From Oxalobacter formigenes (GTDB lineage: Bacteria > Pseudomonadota > Gammaproteobacteria > Burkholderiales > Burkholderiaceae_D): a stretch of DNA of 50,279 nucleotides. The position numbers and the translations under genes are program-made. Location of the stretch: the NCBI GenBank assembly GCA_019424645.1, contig JAHYZB010000005.1:93487-143765 (forward strand). Reading direction: 5' to 3'. Positions within the stretch are counted from its first letter, which is position 1; every line of letters begins with the position of its first letter. Below, one piece after another: positions 26,803 through 36,651 of the stretch. Under the pieces are notes generated by a model, which saw nothing but the letters and a program-made list of their open reading frames with translations, did no database searches and was not told where the DNA came from.

Positions 26803-27579
26803 ATGAACCAGCCTGCCCTGCAAATGAAAAGTTCAAAAGCGCTTTTCATTTCTGACCTGCATCTGCAGGCTGGCGCCCCCAAAACGATTGCCGCTTTTCT
26901 GCAATTTCTGGAAAAGAAGGCAATACAGGCTGAACAGCTCTATATTCTTGGCGACCTGTTTGAATATTGGGTGGGTGACGACGATATGGATTCGGAAGCA
27001 GTACAAGTCGTTGTTCGCGCGATCCGTCAGGTTTCAGACAAGGGAACATCCGTTTTCTGGATTCCCGGCAACCGCGACCTGCTGACCGGCAGAAAATTTC
27101 TGCGAACCATCGGAGCAAAGGCACTTCCCGAACTGGCCATCGTCGAATTTGGCAACAAAAAGCTCATGCTGGCGCATGGTGATGCGCAATGTACAGACGA
27201 TATCAACTACATGCGTTTCAGGAAACGAACCCATAATCCGATTGTGCGTTTTTTGTTTCTGGCCCTGCCGCTTTCCAAAAGAAAAAAGATCATCGCGGGC
27301 TATCGTCAGGAGAGCAAAAAAGCCAATGAGAGCAAATCAGCCGACATCATGGACGTCAACACATCCGTCATCGCCGATTTGTTCAGGCAAACCGGTGCAT
27401 CCGTCATGATTCATGGGCATACCCATCGCCCCGGACGCCATATCTGCATGACTGAAAATGGGGAATGCGTCCGTCTGGTCCTGTCGGACTGGAGTCTCGA
27501 TAGCGATACACCACGGGGTGACTGGATCGAAATCGGCAATGATAATGAAATCACTCGCCATTCCGTTCTGGAACTTTAA
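26803..27579 (+). CDS. lpxH: UDP-2,3-diacylglucosamine diphosphatase
   Basis: Peripheral membrane metallophosphoesterase hydrolysing UDP-2,3-diacylglucosamine to lipid X in lipid A synthesis, which implies an LPS-bearing outer membrane. 258 residues. Metal-binding motifs in order: FISDLHLQ, LGDLFEYWVGDDD, IPGNRDLL, LAHGDAQCTDD and IHGHTHRPGRH. The central segment RKRTHNPIVRFLFLALPL is the amphipathic lipid-facing part typical of LpxH. Two starts are possible, ATG 26803 and ATG 26824; neither has a strong Shine-Dalgarno, and I keep the longer one. It lies 24 bp after ppiB and 9 bp before mpg. Confidence 0.95.
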   Translation: MNQPALQMKSSKALFISDLHLQAGAPKTIAAFLQFLEKKAIQAEQLYILGDLFEYWVGDDDMDSEAVQVVVRAIRQVSDKGTSVFWIPGNRDLLTGRKFLRTIGAKALPELAIVEFGNKKLMLAHGDAQCTDDINYMRFRKRTHNPIVRFLFLALPLSKRKKIIAGYRQESKKANESKSADIMDVNTSVIADLFRQTGASVMIHGHTHRPGRHICMTENGECVRLVLSDWSLDSDTPRGDWIEIGNDNEITRHSVLEL

Positions 27580-27588
27580 TCCCGAACC

Positions 27589-28185
27589 ATGCCATCGCAA
27601 CCTGAAAAAATCGATTTTCTGCAAACGTCGGATATCGTCGCGCAACAACTGATCGGTTCCTTCTTTTCTTACCGTGGTGTCGGTGGCATCATCGTCGAAA
27701 CGGAAGCCTACGACCAGACCGATCCTGCTTCCCACAGTTTTTGCGGCCCGACCGAACGCAACGCGATCATGTTCGGGGCGCCTGAAGCGATTTACGTTTA
27801 CCGTTCCTATGGCATTCACTGGTGCATCAATTTCGTCTGCGGAGAAGAAAACCACGGTTCCGCCGTGCTGATCCGTGCCATTGAGCCCACCACCGGAATC
27901 GACACAATGAAAGAACGGCGCAATATGTCTGACATACGCCTTTTATGCGCAGGACCCGGGCGGGTTTGTCAGGCTCTGGGAATAACGCACCAGGAAAACG
28001 GACTGTTGCTCGGTTCGGAAGAATGCCTCTTCAAGGCAAGAACCGCACCAGTCGATATCATTGCCGGTCCCCGAATCGGCATTTCAAAAGCGGTTGACAT
28101 TCCCTGGCGTTATGGGCTGGCCGGATCACGTTTTTTAAGCCGTCCCTTCCCGAAAGGATCGCCGGTTTTCAACAGTGGCAGATAA
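27589..28185 (+). CDS. 3-methyladenine DNA glycosylase, AAG/MPG family
   Basis: Base-excision repair enzyme of 198 residues with the single-domain AAG fold. Family blocks: SDIVAQQLIGSFFSYRG, VETEAYDQTDPASHSFCG (containing the catalytic Glu and DPASH), RNAIMFGAPEAIYVYRSYG, HWCINFVCGEENHGSAVLIRA split by normal spacing, LLCAGPGRVCQALGI and ISKAVDIPWRY. Key residues appear intact. It lies 9 bp after lpxH and probably shares its transcript. The next gene converges with only 9 bp between stops and no visible terminator. It is chemically redundant with the AlkA-type gene at 23965-24609 but from an unrelated fold. Confidence 0.95.
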   Translation: MPSQPEKIDFLQTSDIVAQQLIGSFFSYRGVGGIIVETEAYDQTDPASHSFCGPTERNAIMFGAPEAIYVYRSYGIHWCINFVCGEENHGSAVLIRAIEPTTGIDTMKERRNMSDIRLLCAGPGRVCQALGITHQENGLLLGSEECLFKARTAPVDIIAGPRIGISKAVDIPWRYGLAGSRFLSRPFPKGSPVFNSGR

Positions 28186-28194
28186 AACACCCAG

Positions 28195-31100
28195 TCAGTT
28201 TTTCCAGCGCAGATTGAAATCGACGCGATGCGCGGGTTTGTCTTTTCCAGCGACGCCCTTCTTGCTGGCGAGCAGATAAATCCTTTCATCCGGCACGTTG
28301 CCCTTCAGCACCAGCCATGTCTTGACCGCTTCCGCCCTTTTATTTGCGAGAAGGATCAGGTTATCGTTTGTCGAGGCATAATGCCGGATCAGCAGTTTCT
28401 CCATTTCCGGAACCGGCAACGCCTTGTCGAAAATGACCAGTTCTTTCGGCTTGTCGAATTTCTCGCTCTTGTATACTTCTTTCAGCAATTCCGGATATTC
28501 CTTTTGACTGACCGTAATCTCTTCGAACGATTGCGCCCCCGTTTTTTTCCGTTTCAGCGAACGGATTTTTCTGTCCAGCGTCGACTGGCCAAGCCCTTCC
28601 CTGTCAGCAACGTCATCATACATTCCCGTGATTTCGAGCTTCAGCTTCGGCCGCTTGACAAGGCCTTTTGACAGCCGCTCAAGACGTTTTTCACCATCTT
28701 TCGATAATGTGGAACTGCCCGGTTCGAAAATCATGCCCGAAAGGTTTTTCTCTTTCTCACTCAAAGAAGACAACCATGCAAAAGGAGCCGTGACGATTCT
28801 TTTCAGGGTATTCAAAATGACCTTACCGACAATATTGCCCAGCGAGAACTGGGGATCGTTCAAGGAACCGGAAATCGGTACGTTGAGGTCAATGACCCCG
28901 TCACTGTCTTTCAACAGGGCAAGAGCCAGTTCGATGGACGAGCTGATCGCTTCCCTGCTTTCGATTTTTTCGCCCAGTGTCAACTGGTCGAGTATGAGTG
29001 AATTTTCTGCAGTCAGCATTCCGTTTTCGACTTTGTACGTCGCCTTGTAGGTCAGTTTCCCTTTTTCGATCCCGTAACCCAGATACTTGCCGGAATAGGC
29101 GGAAAACTGCGCCAGCTCCATTCCCGTCACCTGCGCCTTGATATTCAGGGTCAGGCTATCGCTCAATGGATTGACGTAACCGGAAATATCCAGCGGCGCC
29201 CCGTTGACCTGGCCTCTCAACCGGATTCTCGATTGCGTTTTCGGGTCATTGGACAAATTGATGAACGCCCCGCGCAGATTCTGGATATTGGCGGTGTAAC
29301 GGGGCTTGATGAAATTGTCCGAAAAACGGACAGTTCCGTTCCGGATGATCCATTTTTTGATAACAAGCGAAAAATCCGGTTTTGTCTGAATATCCGGTGT
29401 TTGCAAGACGACAGCCTGTGAGGCCGGTTGCGAAGTTCCTTGCAACGGCTTTGCCTGTTCCTGTGTATTGGGTACCTGCGCTACCGGAGTTCCTCCGTCC
29501 TGCATCGTTGCAGGCTGCGTCTGCTCTTCATTTTCAGTCAGGCTCTTCTGGCCGCCGGCCTTGCTGCGCAAAATATTCTGGAGGTTCAGGCGACCGTCTG
29601 CCAGCAGGATGACCCGCGCGACGACATCGGTCATTCTGGCCTTGTCTATCGTGACAGAGAGCGGGTTCAGATTGACAGACAGCCCTTCAAACGCAAGGTC
29701 TTTCCAGTTGATCACCGGACGTTTTGACATCTGGTCGACTGCCGAAAACTTGCTGATGGCAGCGCCACCCTTGAACTGTCCCTGCAAGGCTCCGGAAGGC
29801 GATGTGTCCAGAAGAAGTTTTCCTTTCACGGATAAATCTGCCTGTCGCAGGGAAAGGTTCACATAATCATCAATGTATGGCTGAATAAATTGGATGCCGA
29901 TATTGCTGAAATCCACATCCAGATCGGCTTTCAGTGGCGAAACAGTCACGTTCCCTTTTACCAGATAGGAACCCCGGTCATTTATTTTGGCGCTGGCAGA
30001 CACGGCAAGCGGTTTGTCCATTGAATCGGACACGTTGTTCACCGTGACATTCAGCCGGGATACGTTGGTGATAATCGGTTCTTTCGGATTACGGTTTTCC
30101 AGATGCAAAGACCAGTTTTTGAGTGCCGCCTGTTTGACCCGAAAATGAAAACCCGACTTTTCCGCTGCCTTGTCGACAGCTTTTTGTGTTACGGCAGACT
30201 TGACACCGCCCTTGAACTTGTCGAGCAGCTCAGGCATGCTGTGGATGAACCGGATTTGTGTGCCTGTCGAAACAATACTACTGGCGCTAACATCATGTTT
30301 GTCCATATCCAGGGACAGTTTTTCAACATTCAAACCGATATTTCTGGCTGAGATGTTGACCGGCGTCTTGTACGTCTTGTCAGTAATAAAAAGCCGTCCC
30401 CCGCTCACGGCAAGCTGCCCCAGATCGACGGTAAAAGACTGTTTTTCAGCCGGCTTTTCATTTTTCGCTGTCTGTGTTCCGGTATCGCTCTTTTTCCCGG
30501 TATTCAAAAGGCGTTCAACATTCCATTGTCCGTTACTGTTTTTATCAAGAAAGATTTCAGGATTTTTCAGTCCGATACGCCCGATACCGATCTTCCCGGA
30601 GAGGATGTCGCTTTTATCGATATCGACCTTGAGTTCCGAAAATTTAAGAACGGTAGCGCCATTCGATTCCGCCAGCCATATTGAATTCAGGGTGACGTCA
30701 CCCCGGACAAGAATGCGTCTTTTCTCGTCTTTTTTTCTGGGAAATATGATGTCAAGGTCGGCCGAGAATTTGCCGCTTTTCAGTTTGAAGCCCGGATCGA
30801 ACGGAAGATATCCCAGATAAGTCGGCAAATCGAGTTTGTCCAGCCTGACGCTGATCTTGCCGGATTTCTTGTCGTATGCCGGTTTTGTTCTGGATTTGCC
30901 AACCAGCTCGATTTTGTCCTTGTTGACCTTTGCGCTTATCGCCAAACTGGTGAAAATCTCGACCTGCGAGGGCATATTGGCAATGACGGGAATATCGACG
31001 TTCAGTTCGTCAATCAGCAGCGTCTTTTTCCGCTGTTCATCATCTATCCGTATGGTTCCGTTATCGATCTGGATATTGTTGATCGAAAAATTCGTTTTGG

Positions 31101-31545
31101 ATTCGTCTTCTTTCGGTTGGGTGGCATAAGCCACAAGGTCATTGATGTTGTATTGCTTTTTTCCATAACGGACGACATGAATTGCCGGATTGACGAGCCT
31201 CACTTCTTTCACGACGGGAGCGCGTTCGGAAAAGGTTTCCGGGGACAGCTCGACAAACAGATGATCGAATGAGGCAAACGGGTCTTTTGAACCGGGATCA
31301 GTCAGCACGACTCCGTCCAGTTTTGCCGTCAGGTTCAACAGGTCAATGTCGAGCTTCTGTATCGTCAGTTCGCGATTGAATTTTTCAGCGACAAATGCCT
31401 TCGCCTTTGATTCGACGATTTGGGGGAGAAAATAAATGCCTGCGGCAACAAGGGCAATCAACAAAACAATGAGCGACAGAAAACCGGCTATCGCCAGTTT
31501 GACTCGTGACCGTTTTTTAATATTCGGAGTGTTCTGTTCTGTCAT
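28195..31545 (-). CDS. DUF748 (AsmA-like) envelope protein, paralogue 2
   Basis: Giant protein of 1116 residues anchored by one N-terminal transmembrane helix (LAIAGFLSLIVLLIALVAAG, about 19-38) with the rest predicted periplasmic. It begins with the AsmA-like pattern IVESKAKAFVAEKFNRELTI and then repeats beta-rich segments containing INNIQIDNGTIRIDD, as in bridge-like lipid-transport proteins. A Gln/Pro/Thr-rich linker lies around 680-730. The last 190 residues look like an OmpA-type domain split by an insertion (FEPGSSTLSKDGEKRLERL and, later, LLANKRAEAVKTWL). It follows its paralogue at 31587-34898 by 41 bp, so probably one operon. By relation to AsmA/YhdP-like proteins a role in outer-membrane lipid homeostasis is plausible, not shown. 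Confidence 0.85.
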   Translation of the reverse strand: MTEQNTPNIKKRSRVKLAIAGFLSLIVLLIALVAAGIYFLPQIVESKAKAFVAEKFNRELTIQKLDIDLLNLTAKLDGVVLTDPGSKDPFASFDHLFVELSPETFSERAPVVKEVRLVNPAIHVVRYGKKQYNINDLVAYATQPKEDESKTNFSINNIQIDNGTIRIDDEQRKKTLLIDELNVDIPVIANMPSQVEIFTSLAISAKVNKDKIELVGKSRTKPAYDKKSGKISVRLDKLDLPTYLGYLPFDPGFKLKSGKFSADLDIIFPRKKDEKRRILVRGDVTLNSIWLAESNGATVLKFSELKVDIDKSDILSGKIGIGRIGLKNPEIFLDKNSNGQWNVERLLNTGKKSDTGTQTAKNEKPAEKQSFTVDLGQLAVSGGRLFITDKTYKTPVNISARNIGLNVEKLSLDMDKHDVSASSIVSTGTQIRFIHSMPELLDKFKGGVKSAVTQKAVDKAAEKSGFHFRVKQAALKNWSLHLENRNPKEPIITNVSRLNVTVNNVSDSMDKPLAVSASAKINDRGSYLVKGNVTVSPLKADLDVDFSNIGIQFIQPYIDDYVNLSLRQADLSVKGKLLLDTSPSGALQGQFKGGAAISKFSAVDQMSKRPVINWKDLAFEGLSVNLNPLSVTIDKARMTDVVARVILLADGRLNLQNILRSKAGGQKSLTENEEQTQPATMQDGGTPVAQVPNTQEQAKPLQGTSQPASQAVVLQTPDIQTKPDFSLVIKKWIIRNGTVRFSDNFIKPRYTANIQNLRGAFINLSNDPKTQSRIRLRGQVNGAPLDISGYVNPLSDSLTLNIKAQVTGMELAQFSAYSGKYLGYGIEKGKLTYKATYKVENGMLTAENSLILDQLTLGEKIESREAISSSIELALALLKDSDGVIDLNVPISGSLNDPQFSLGNIVGKVILNTLKRIVTAPFAWLSSLSEKEKNLSGMIFEPGSSTLSKDGEKRLERLSKGLVKRPKLKLEITGMYDDVADREGLGQSTLDRKIRSLKRKKTGAQSFEEITVSQKEYPELLKEVYKSEKFDKPKELVIFDKALPVPEMEKLLIRHYASTNDNLILLANKRAEAVKTWLVLKGNVPDERIYLLASKKGVAGKDKPAHRVDFNLRWKN

Positions 31546-31586
31546 TCAATAAAATCATCCTGTCGAAACCAATCAGCCTCATCCTG

Positions 31587-34500
31587 TTATTTTAATGAAA
31601 AATCGACGCGATTGCCGGAATCGCTGCCTTCGGTTTTCTTTGCCTTGCTGGCTAACAGGAACAGCCTTTCTTCAGGAATCTTTCCGTTTTCGATCAGCCA
31701 TTCCTTGACAACCCGTCCTCTCTGGTTCGCCAGCTGGATCAGGTCATCGGTATTTCCCGAAAAATGCTGAGACAACAGTTTTTCCATTTCCGGTACAGGC
31801 AACGATCTGGAAAAGCCGATCCAGTTTTTGGGCTTCTCAAAATCTTCATTGCTGTAAAGGCGCTTCAATAAATCCGGATATTCCTTGTCAGTGACGACCA
31901 CTTTGGCGTCCCCCGCCTTTTTACCGAGGTCTTTCGCTTTCATTTCCCGCAGCTTTTTCATGATCGTCAATTTGCTGTCGACGACAGGATCGTATTTCCC
32001 GGTAATTTCCAGTGTCAGTCCCGGCCGGTTTTCCAGCGCTTTCGACAGTGATTCCAGTTTTTTCTGTTCACTTGCGGTAATGGCATGACTTCCCGGCTCG
32101 AAAGCCACAAACGACAATTCCGCATCATTTCCGACCAGCGCCCCCAGCAACCTGAACGGCGCCGTCACGGCCTTCGTCAACAGATTGACGAACATTTTGA
32201 ATATGATGCCTCCCACGGAAAACTCGGGATCGTTCAACGAACCGCCTACCGGAAGATTGATGTCAATGACACCATTCCTGTCTTTCAGCAAGGCCAGCGC
32301 AAGCCTGACAGGCAAATGAACGGCATCTGCGCTTTCGACTTCGTCACCCAGCGTCAACTGGTCAAGAACCAGTGAATTTTCCGCCGTCAACTGATCGTTC
32401 AGAACCTTGTAATGGACGTCGAAGGAAAGCTTGCCCTTTTCGATACCATATCCGATGTATTTTCCGGAATAGGCGGAAAACTGCGCGAGTTCCATTCCTT
32501 TTACGCTGGCCTTGATATCGAGCGCAAGCGTATCACTCAACGGATTGAGCTGGCCGGCAATCGTCAATGGCGCGCCATTGACGCGGCCATTTACATTGAC
32601 TGTCGCCTGTTTGCTGGCATCCGTTGACAGGTTGTTGATCGATCCTCTCAGGTTCACAAGATTGGCTGTATAGCGCGGCTGGATGAAATTATCCGAAAAA
32701 CGGATCTTTCCATTTCGGATCAGCCATTTCTTGATCAGGATGGAATAGTTTTTCTTTTCAGCTTTCAAGGAACCAGCCTGACCGCTATCGGCTGGTTGTT
32801 GTTCCGCTTGTTGTGCTGTTTTGTCAGTCGTGTTTTCTGCAACAACCGTCCCGGATTCCGTTGTTTTCCCCTTATCTTTTTCTTCGTTTTGCGTCAGGCT
32901 CTTCTGGCCGCCTGTCTCGCTTCGCAAGACATCCTGCAAATTCAGGCGTCCTTTTGAACTCAGGATAACCCGCGCCATCAGATTATTCAGGGTCACCTGA
33001 TCGACAACGACAGAAAGCGGTGACAAATTCACCCGAACACCTTTCAAAGACAGATCACCCCAGTTCACGAACGGCTGCCGGGTTACCTGATCGACTGTCA
33101 CCAGACGGGAGAGACCCGCATTACCCGTAAACTGGCCCTCTAAGCCACGATTTCGTGCTTCTGCGATTTTCAGTTTTCCGGCAAGCGACAAATTGGCCTG
33201 ACGCAAGGACAAGTTCACGTACTCTTCAATGTAAGGCTGCACCGCACGGATATCGACATTTTTGATATCCAGATCAAGATCGGCTTTCAGCGGAATCGGC
33301 TCGACCGTTCCCTTGATGTCCAGTTTGCCCTTGTCATTGATGTTGGCAGCAACCGTAATGGCAACAGGCTCATTCAATTTGCTTGAGATATTGTCTGCCG
33401 ACACGTCCAGTTTCGTAACGCGGGTCACGACCGGTTTTCCGGCAACCCTGTTCTCAAAGTAAAGTGACCAGTCATCCAGTTCAAAACGGGTGATGGAATA
33501 ATTGAAACCGGCTTTTGATGCGGCATCGTCCATCGTTTCTCTGGCCGTTTTTTTGGCGTCCGTATCCGCTATGTTGAGTTTGCCATGAACGAATTTGACA
33601 TCCGTATTGGCCGACACGATTTTTTCAACAGTCATGTCCCGTTTCGGAAGATCCAGAACCAGCTTGTCGACGACCAACCCGAAGTTTTTCACGGAGAAAT
33701 TCGCCGGTACGACATTGGTCTGATCCCTGATCTGTAACTGCCCTTCCGTAATAACCAATTTGTCCAGCGCCAGATTAAACGGCATACCCTGACCACCCTG
33801 ATCGGATGCATCTGCCTGTGAGGTCTTTTTTTGCGGTTTGTTTTTTCCATTTACCGTAGCGAACATCCGCTCGAAATTCCATTGGCCTTTCCTGTTCCGG
33901 TCGAGGCTTACCACCGGATATTTCAGCTCGACCAGATTGACGGCAATGTTTCCGGAAAGAACATCGCTTTTGTCGATTTTGATATCCAGTTCGGGTATTT
34001 TCAGCAAATCGGCACCGTTCAGGTCCGCTATCTGGAACGCATCAAGATCGACCTTGCCTTCCACGAAAAGACCCATTTTCCCTTCTTCGGGCTTGACGAA
34101 ACCGATTTCCAGATCAGTGGACAGCTTGCCGTCTTTCAGTTTGAATGCTGGCTTGAATGGCAAATACCCTATATAGGATACGAGATCGATGCTGTCCAGC
34201 TTGAGATTGACGGTTCCATCCCGTTCCTTGAAGAACGGTCTTGTCTTGCCGGATATCTCGATCTTCTCATTATTGACTTTGGCCGATAAAGCCAGATTAA
34301 CGAAGATATCGACCTGCGACGGCAGGGAAGAAATGAACGGAATCGTCATGTTCAGCTCATCGACGAAATGCCGCTTGTGTTTGGGCATGTCGTCGAATTC
34401 GATCAGGCCGTTTTTGATCTGGATATTGTTGACGGCAAACCTGGCGGGCGAATCGTCTTCTTTCGAGTCCATTGCGAAAGCGACAAAATCGTCGATGTTG

Positions 34501-34898
34501 TAACGATTGTCTTCCAGACGGGCCAGATGGACTTTCGGATTGGCAAGCGTAAGTTTTTCGACGACAGGCGCCAACCGGAAATATGATTCGGCGGAAAGGT
34601 CGACTGTCAAATGGTCGAACGAGGCAAAACCGTTTTCCGCACCATGGGCGGAAAGCTGCATACCCTCGAAATCGGCTGTGAGCGTAAACGGATTGAACGA
34701 GACTTTAGTGAAACTGAGCTTTCTCTGGAATTTTTCGGCGACGAATTCCTGCGCCTTTTTATCGATCAGCTTTGGAACGATGAAAAAACCCGTGACTCCA
34801 TAAGCGACGATCAGAACAACAAGAACGATCTGGAACCATTTGACGAAGGTGCTCCGCCAAAAGGGGGGTATGCGCTTTAACGGATTTTGCACAGTCAT
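31587..34898 (-). CDS. DUF748 (AsmA-like) envelope protein, paralogue 1
   Basis: 1103-residue protein of the same architecture as the next gene: N-terminal transmembrane helix (VLIVAYGVTGFFIVPKLI region, about 26-46), AsmA-like start KAQEFVAEKFQRKLSFTKVS, beta-rich body with VNNIQIKNGLIEFDD, a variable linker (DKGKTTESGTVVAENTTDK) and an OmpA-like end (FEPGSHAITASEQKKLESL, then LANQRGRVVKEWL). Shared phrases such as GGQKSLT and IRFSDNFIQPRYTAN at matching positions show a tandem duplication. ATG 34898 has an AAGGAG Shine-Dalgarno. It is the promoter-proximal gene of the pair. Envelope function is inferred from the family only. Confidence 0.85.
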   Translation of the reverse strand: MTVQNPLKRIPPFWRSTFVKWFQIVLVVLIVAYGVTGFFIVPKLIDKKAQEFVAEKFQRKLSFTKVSFNPFTLTADFEGMQLSAHGAENGFASFDHLTVDLSAESYFRLAPVVEKLTLANPKVHLARLEDNRYNIDDFVAFAMDSKEDDSPARFAVNNIQIKNGLIEFDDMPKHKRHFVDELNMTIPFISSLPSQVDIFVNLALSAKVNNEKIEISGKTRPFFKERDGTVNLKLDSIDLVSYIGYLPFKPAFKLKDGKLSTDLEIGFVKPEEGKMGLFVEGKVDLDAFQIADLNGADLLKIPELDIKIDKSDVLSGNIAVNLVELKYPVVSLDRNRKGQWNFERMFATVNGKNKPQKKTSQADASDQGGQGMPFNLALDKLVITEGQLQIRDQTNVVPANFSVKNFGLVVDKLVLDLPKRDMTVEKIVSANTDVKFVHGKLNIADTDAKKTARETMDDAASKAGFNYSITRFELDDWSLYFENRVAGKPVVTRVTKLDVSADNISSKLNEPVAITVAANINDKGKLDIKGTVEPIPLKADLDLDIKNVDIRAVQPYIEEYVNLSLRQANLSLAGKLKIAEARNRGLEGQFTGNAGLSRLVTVDQVTRQPFVNWGDLSLKGVRVNLSPLSVVVDQVTLNNLMARVILSSKGRLNLQDVLRSETGGQKSLTQNEEKDKGKTTESGTVVAENTTDKTAQQAEQQPADSGQAGSLKAEKKNYSILIKKWLIRNGKIRFSDNFIQPRYTANLVNLRGSINNLSTDASKQATVNVNGRVNGAPLTIAGQLNPLSDTLALDIKASVKGMELAQFSAYSGKYIGYGIEKGKLSFDVHYKVLNDQLTAENSLVLDQLTLGDEVESADAVHLPVRLALALLKDRNGVIDINLPVGGSLNDPEFSVGGIIFKMFVNLLTKAVTAPFRLLGALVGNDAELSFVAFEPGSHAITASEQKKLESLSKALENRPGLTLEITGKYDPVVDSKLTIMKKLREMKAKDLGKKAGDAKVVVTDKEYPDLLKRLYSNEDFEKPKNWIGFSRSLPVPEMEKLLSQHFSGNTDDLIQLANQRGRVVKEWLIENGKIPEERLFLLASKAKKTEGSDSGNRVDFSLK

Positions 34899-34993
34899 TC
34901 TCCTTGTGACACGATCGATACGGCCGATAATCCTGACCTGAACAAAGCCGAGTCTTCCGACCTATATTAAATAAAATCCACCAATAAATAAAC

Positions 34994-35022
34994 AGCCGGT
35001 TTGCACATAAAGCAAACCGGCT
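34994..35022 (-). terminator. Terminator of cysE
   Basis: Perfect 11-bp stem (AGCCGGTTTGC / GCAAACCGGCT) with a 7-base loop, 33 bp after the cysE stop on the minus strand, followed by a T/A-rich tract (GTTTATTTATTGG). Confidence 0.8.
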
Positions 35023-35054
35023 GCAGAAAAAGAATGTTTTTACGACACCTCGCC

Positions 35055-35804
35055 TTATTCGACGAGTTTGTTCAGCTGTTCAGGGCTGACTTTTTCCTCT
35101 TGCGGCAGGGATTCAAGCTTGATATTGGCGGCTTCCAGAGCGGAAATGATGTTTTTCAACTGATGCTCCTGCGCAGCGGCATTGTTGATCAGGCCACGCA
35201 ATGCCTTGATCAGTGGATCGTCCCCGTTCGGCGTAATGCCGTAAGATGAAAACAGGACACTGGCAGCGTCTTTCTCATCCCTGTTTTCTTCCTTCTGGAT
35301 GATGCGCGCCGGATTGCCGACAGCCGTGGCACCAGCAGGCACTTCCTTGACGACAACGGCGTTAGACCCGACCTTCGCCATCTCGCCTACGGTAAAACTG
35401 CCCAGCACCTTGGCTCCGGCACCGATAATGACACCCTTTTCAAGCGTCGGATGGCGTTTTTTGCCCTTCGCCAGCGACGTACCACCCAGGGTCACTTCCT
35501 GATAAATCGTGCAATCGTCACCCACTTCAGCTGTTTCGCCAATGACAACTCCCATGCCGTGATCGATGAACACCCGGCGTCCGATGATCGCACCCGGATG
35601 GATCTCTATGCCCGTCAGGATGCGTGCAAGATGGGAAATGAAACGGGCAAGCCATTTCAATCCGTGCTTCCAGCACCAGTGCGCCATCCGATGCACGAGA
35701 ATGGCCTGAAAACCCGGGTAACAGGTAATGACCTCCCAGGTATTGCGTGCTGCAGGATCACGGGCGATGATGCTTCTGATATCTTCGCGAAGATGGCGGA
35801 ACAT
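35055..35804 (-). CDS. cysE: Serine O-acetyltransferase
   Basis: Acetylates L-serine with acetyl-CoA to O-acetylserine, the precursor of cysteine. 249 residues. An N-terminal helical region (MFRHLREDIRSIIARDPAAR) leads to left-handed beta-helix hexapeptide repeats: IHPGAIIGRRVFIDHGMGVV with the catalytic His, IGETAEVGDDCTIYQEVTLG, KRHPTLEKGVIIGAGAKVLG and VGNPARII. The C-terminal tail (about 175-249) is longer and acidic compared with the short E. coli end, as in many betaproteobacterial CysE proteins. In E. coli feedback inhibition by cysteine involves the C-terminal part; whether it holds here cannot be told. It is monocistronic, with its own terminator. Confidence 0.95.
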   Translation of the reverse strand: MFRHLREDIRSIIARDPAARNTWEVITCYPGFQAILVHRMAHWCWKHGLKWLARFISHLARILTGIEIHPGAIIGRRVFIDHGMGVVIGETAEVGDDCTIYQEVTLGGTSLAKGKKRHPTLEKGVIIGAGAKVLGSFTVGEMAKVGSNAVVVKEVPAGATAVGNPARIIQKEENRDEKDAASVLFSSYGITPNGDDPLIKALRGLINNAAAQEHQLKNIISALEAANIKLESLPQEEKVSPEQLNKLVE

Positions 35805-35870
35805 GTGTTTTACAGATAATTAACAAAAGAGCCAGATAATAACCGTTTCGGCAAGATTGTGCACGTCCAT

Positions 35871-36620
35871 TTAGTCCTGGCGCATTTTCATGATGCGCTG
35901 GCGGCGTGCTTCATACAGGCAAATGCCTGACGCCACGGAAATGTTCAGGCTTTCGACGGAACCGAACATCGGAATGGCCACCAGCTGATCGCAGTTTTCA
36001 CGCGTCAGACGGCGGATACCTTCGCCTTCGGAACCCATGACGAATGCAACGCCGCCGGAATAGTCCGGTTCATACAGGCTTTCTTCCGCGTCATCGGTTG
36101 TACCGACGACCCAGATATCGCGTTCCTGCAACTGACGCAACGTTCTCGCCAGATTCGTGACGGTAATGTAAGGCACGGTTTCAGCAGCACCACTCGCCAC
36201 TTTTTGAACGGTGGCATTGATGCCGACAGCCCTGTCTTTCGGTGCGATTACCGCATGCGCACCGACACTGTCTGCCACACGCAGGCAGGCGCCCAGATTA
36301 TGCGGGTCGGTGATGCCGTCCAGAACCAGCAGCAAGGGTGCACCCTCGATAGCGTCCAGCAATTCATCCAGATTGCGCGCCAGCGAAACCGGTGCCGCCA
36401 TGGCGACGACACCCTGATGGCGACGGGTTCCCACCATTTTGTCCAGACGTGTGCCGTCAGCCTGAATGATTCTGACATTGGCTGCCTTGGCGACTTTAAG
36501 CAAATCCTGCATTCTCCGGTCGGACCGTTCGGCATCCACGTAAAGTTCTTCGACGGAAGAAGCTTCATGACGCAAACGCGATGTGACGGCATGGAAGCCG
36601 AATATGACTTTATTTTTCAT
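35871..36620 (-). CDS. rlmB: 23S rRNA (guanosine-2'-O)-methyltransferase
   Basis: SpoU/TrmH-family methyltransferase expected to methylate the ribose of G2251 in 23S rRNA. 249 residues from ATG 36620 (MKNKVIFGFHAVTSRLRHEA); an upstream in-frame extension overlaps the end of rnr and looks non-coding. The N-terminal L30e-like substrate domain is followed by the knotted SPOUT domain: LLVLDGITDPHNLGACLRVA, AVIAPKDRAVGINATVQKVA, VAFVMGSEGEGIRRLTRENC and IPMFGSVESLNISVASGICL. All three SPOUT motifs are intact. It lies 31 bp after rnr, the conserved rnr-rlmB pair. Confidence 0.96.
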   Translation of the reverse strand: MKNKVIFGFHAVTSRLRHEASSVEELYVDAERSDRRMQDLLKVAKAANVRIIQADGTRLDKMVGTRRHQGVVAMAAPVSLARNLDELLDAIEGAPLLLVLDGITDPHNLGACLRVADSVGAHAVIAPKDRAVGINATVQKVASGAAETVPYITVTNLARTLRQLQERDIWVVGTTDDAEESLYEPDYSGGVAFVMGSEGEGIRRLTRENCDQLVAIPMFGSVESLNISVASGICLYEARRQRIMKMRQD

Positions 36621-36651
36621 TTTTACTTTCTGCACTATCTGCAATAAACAT

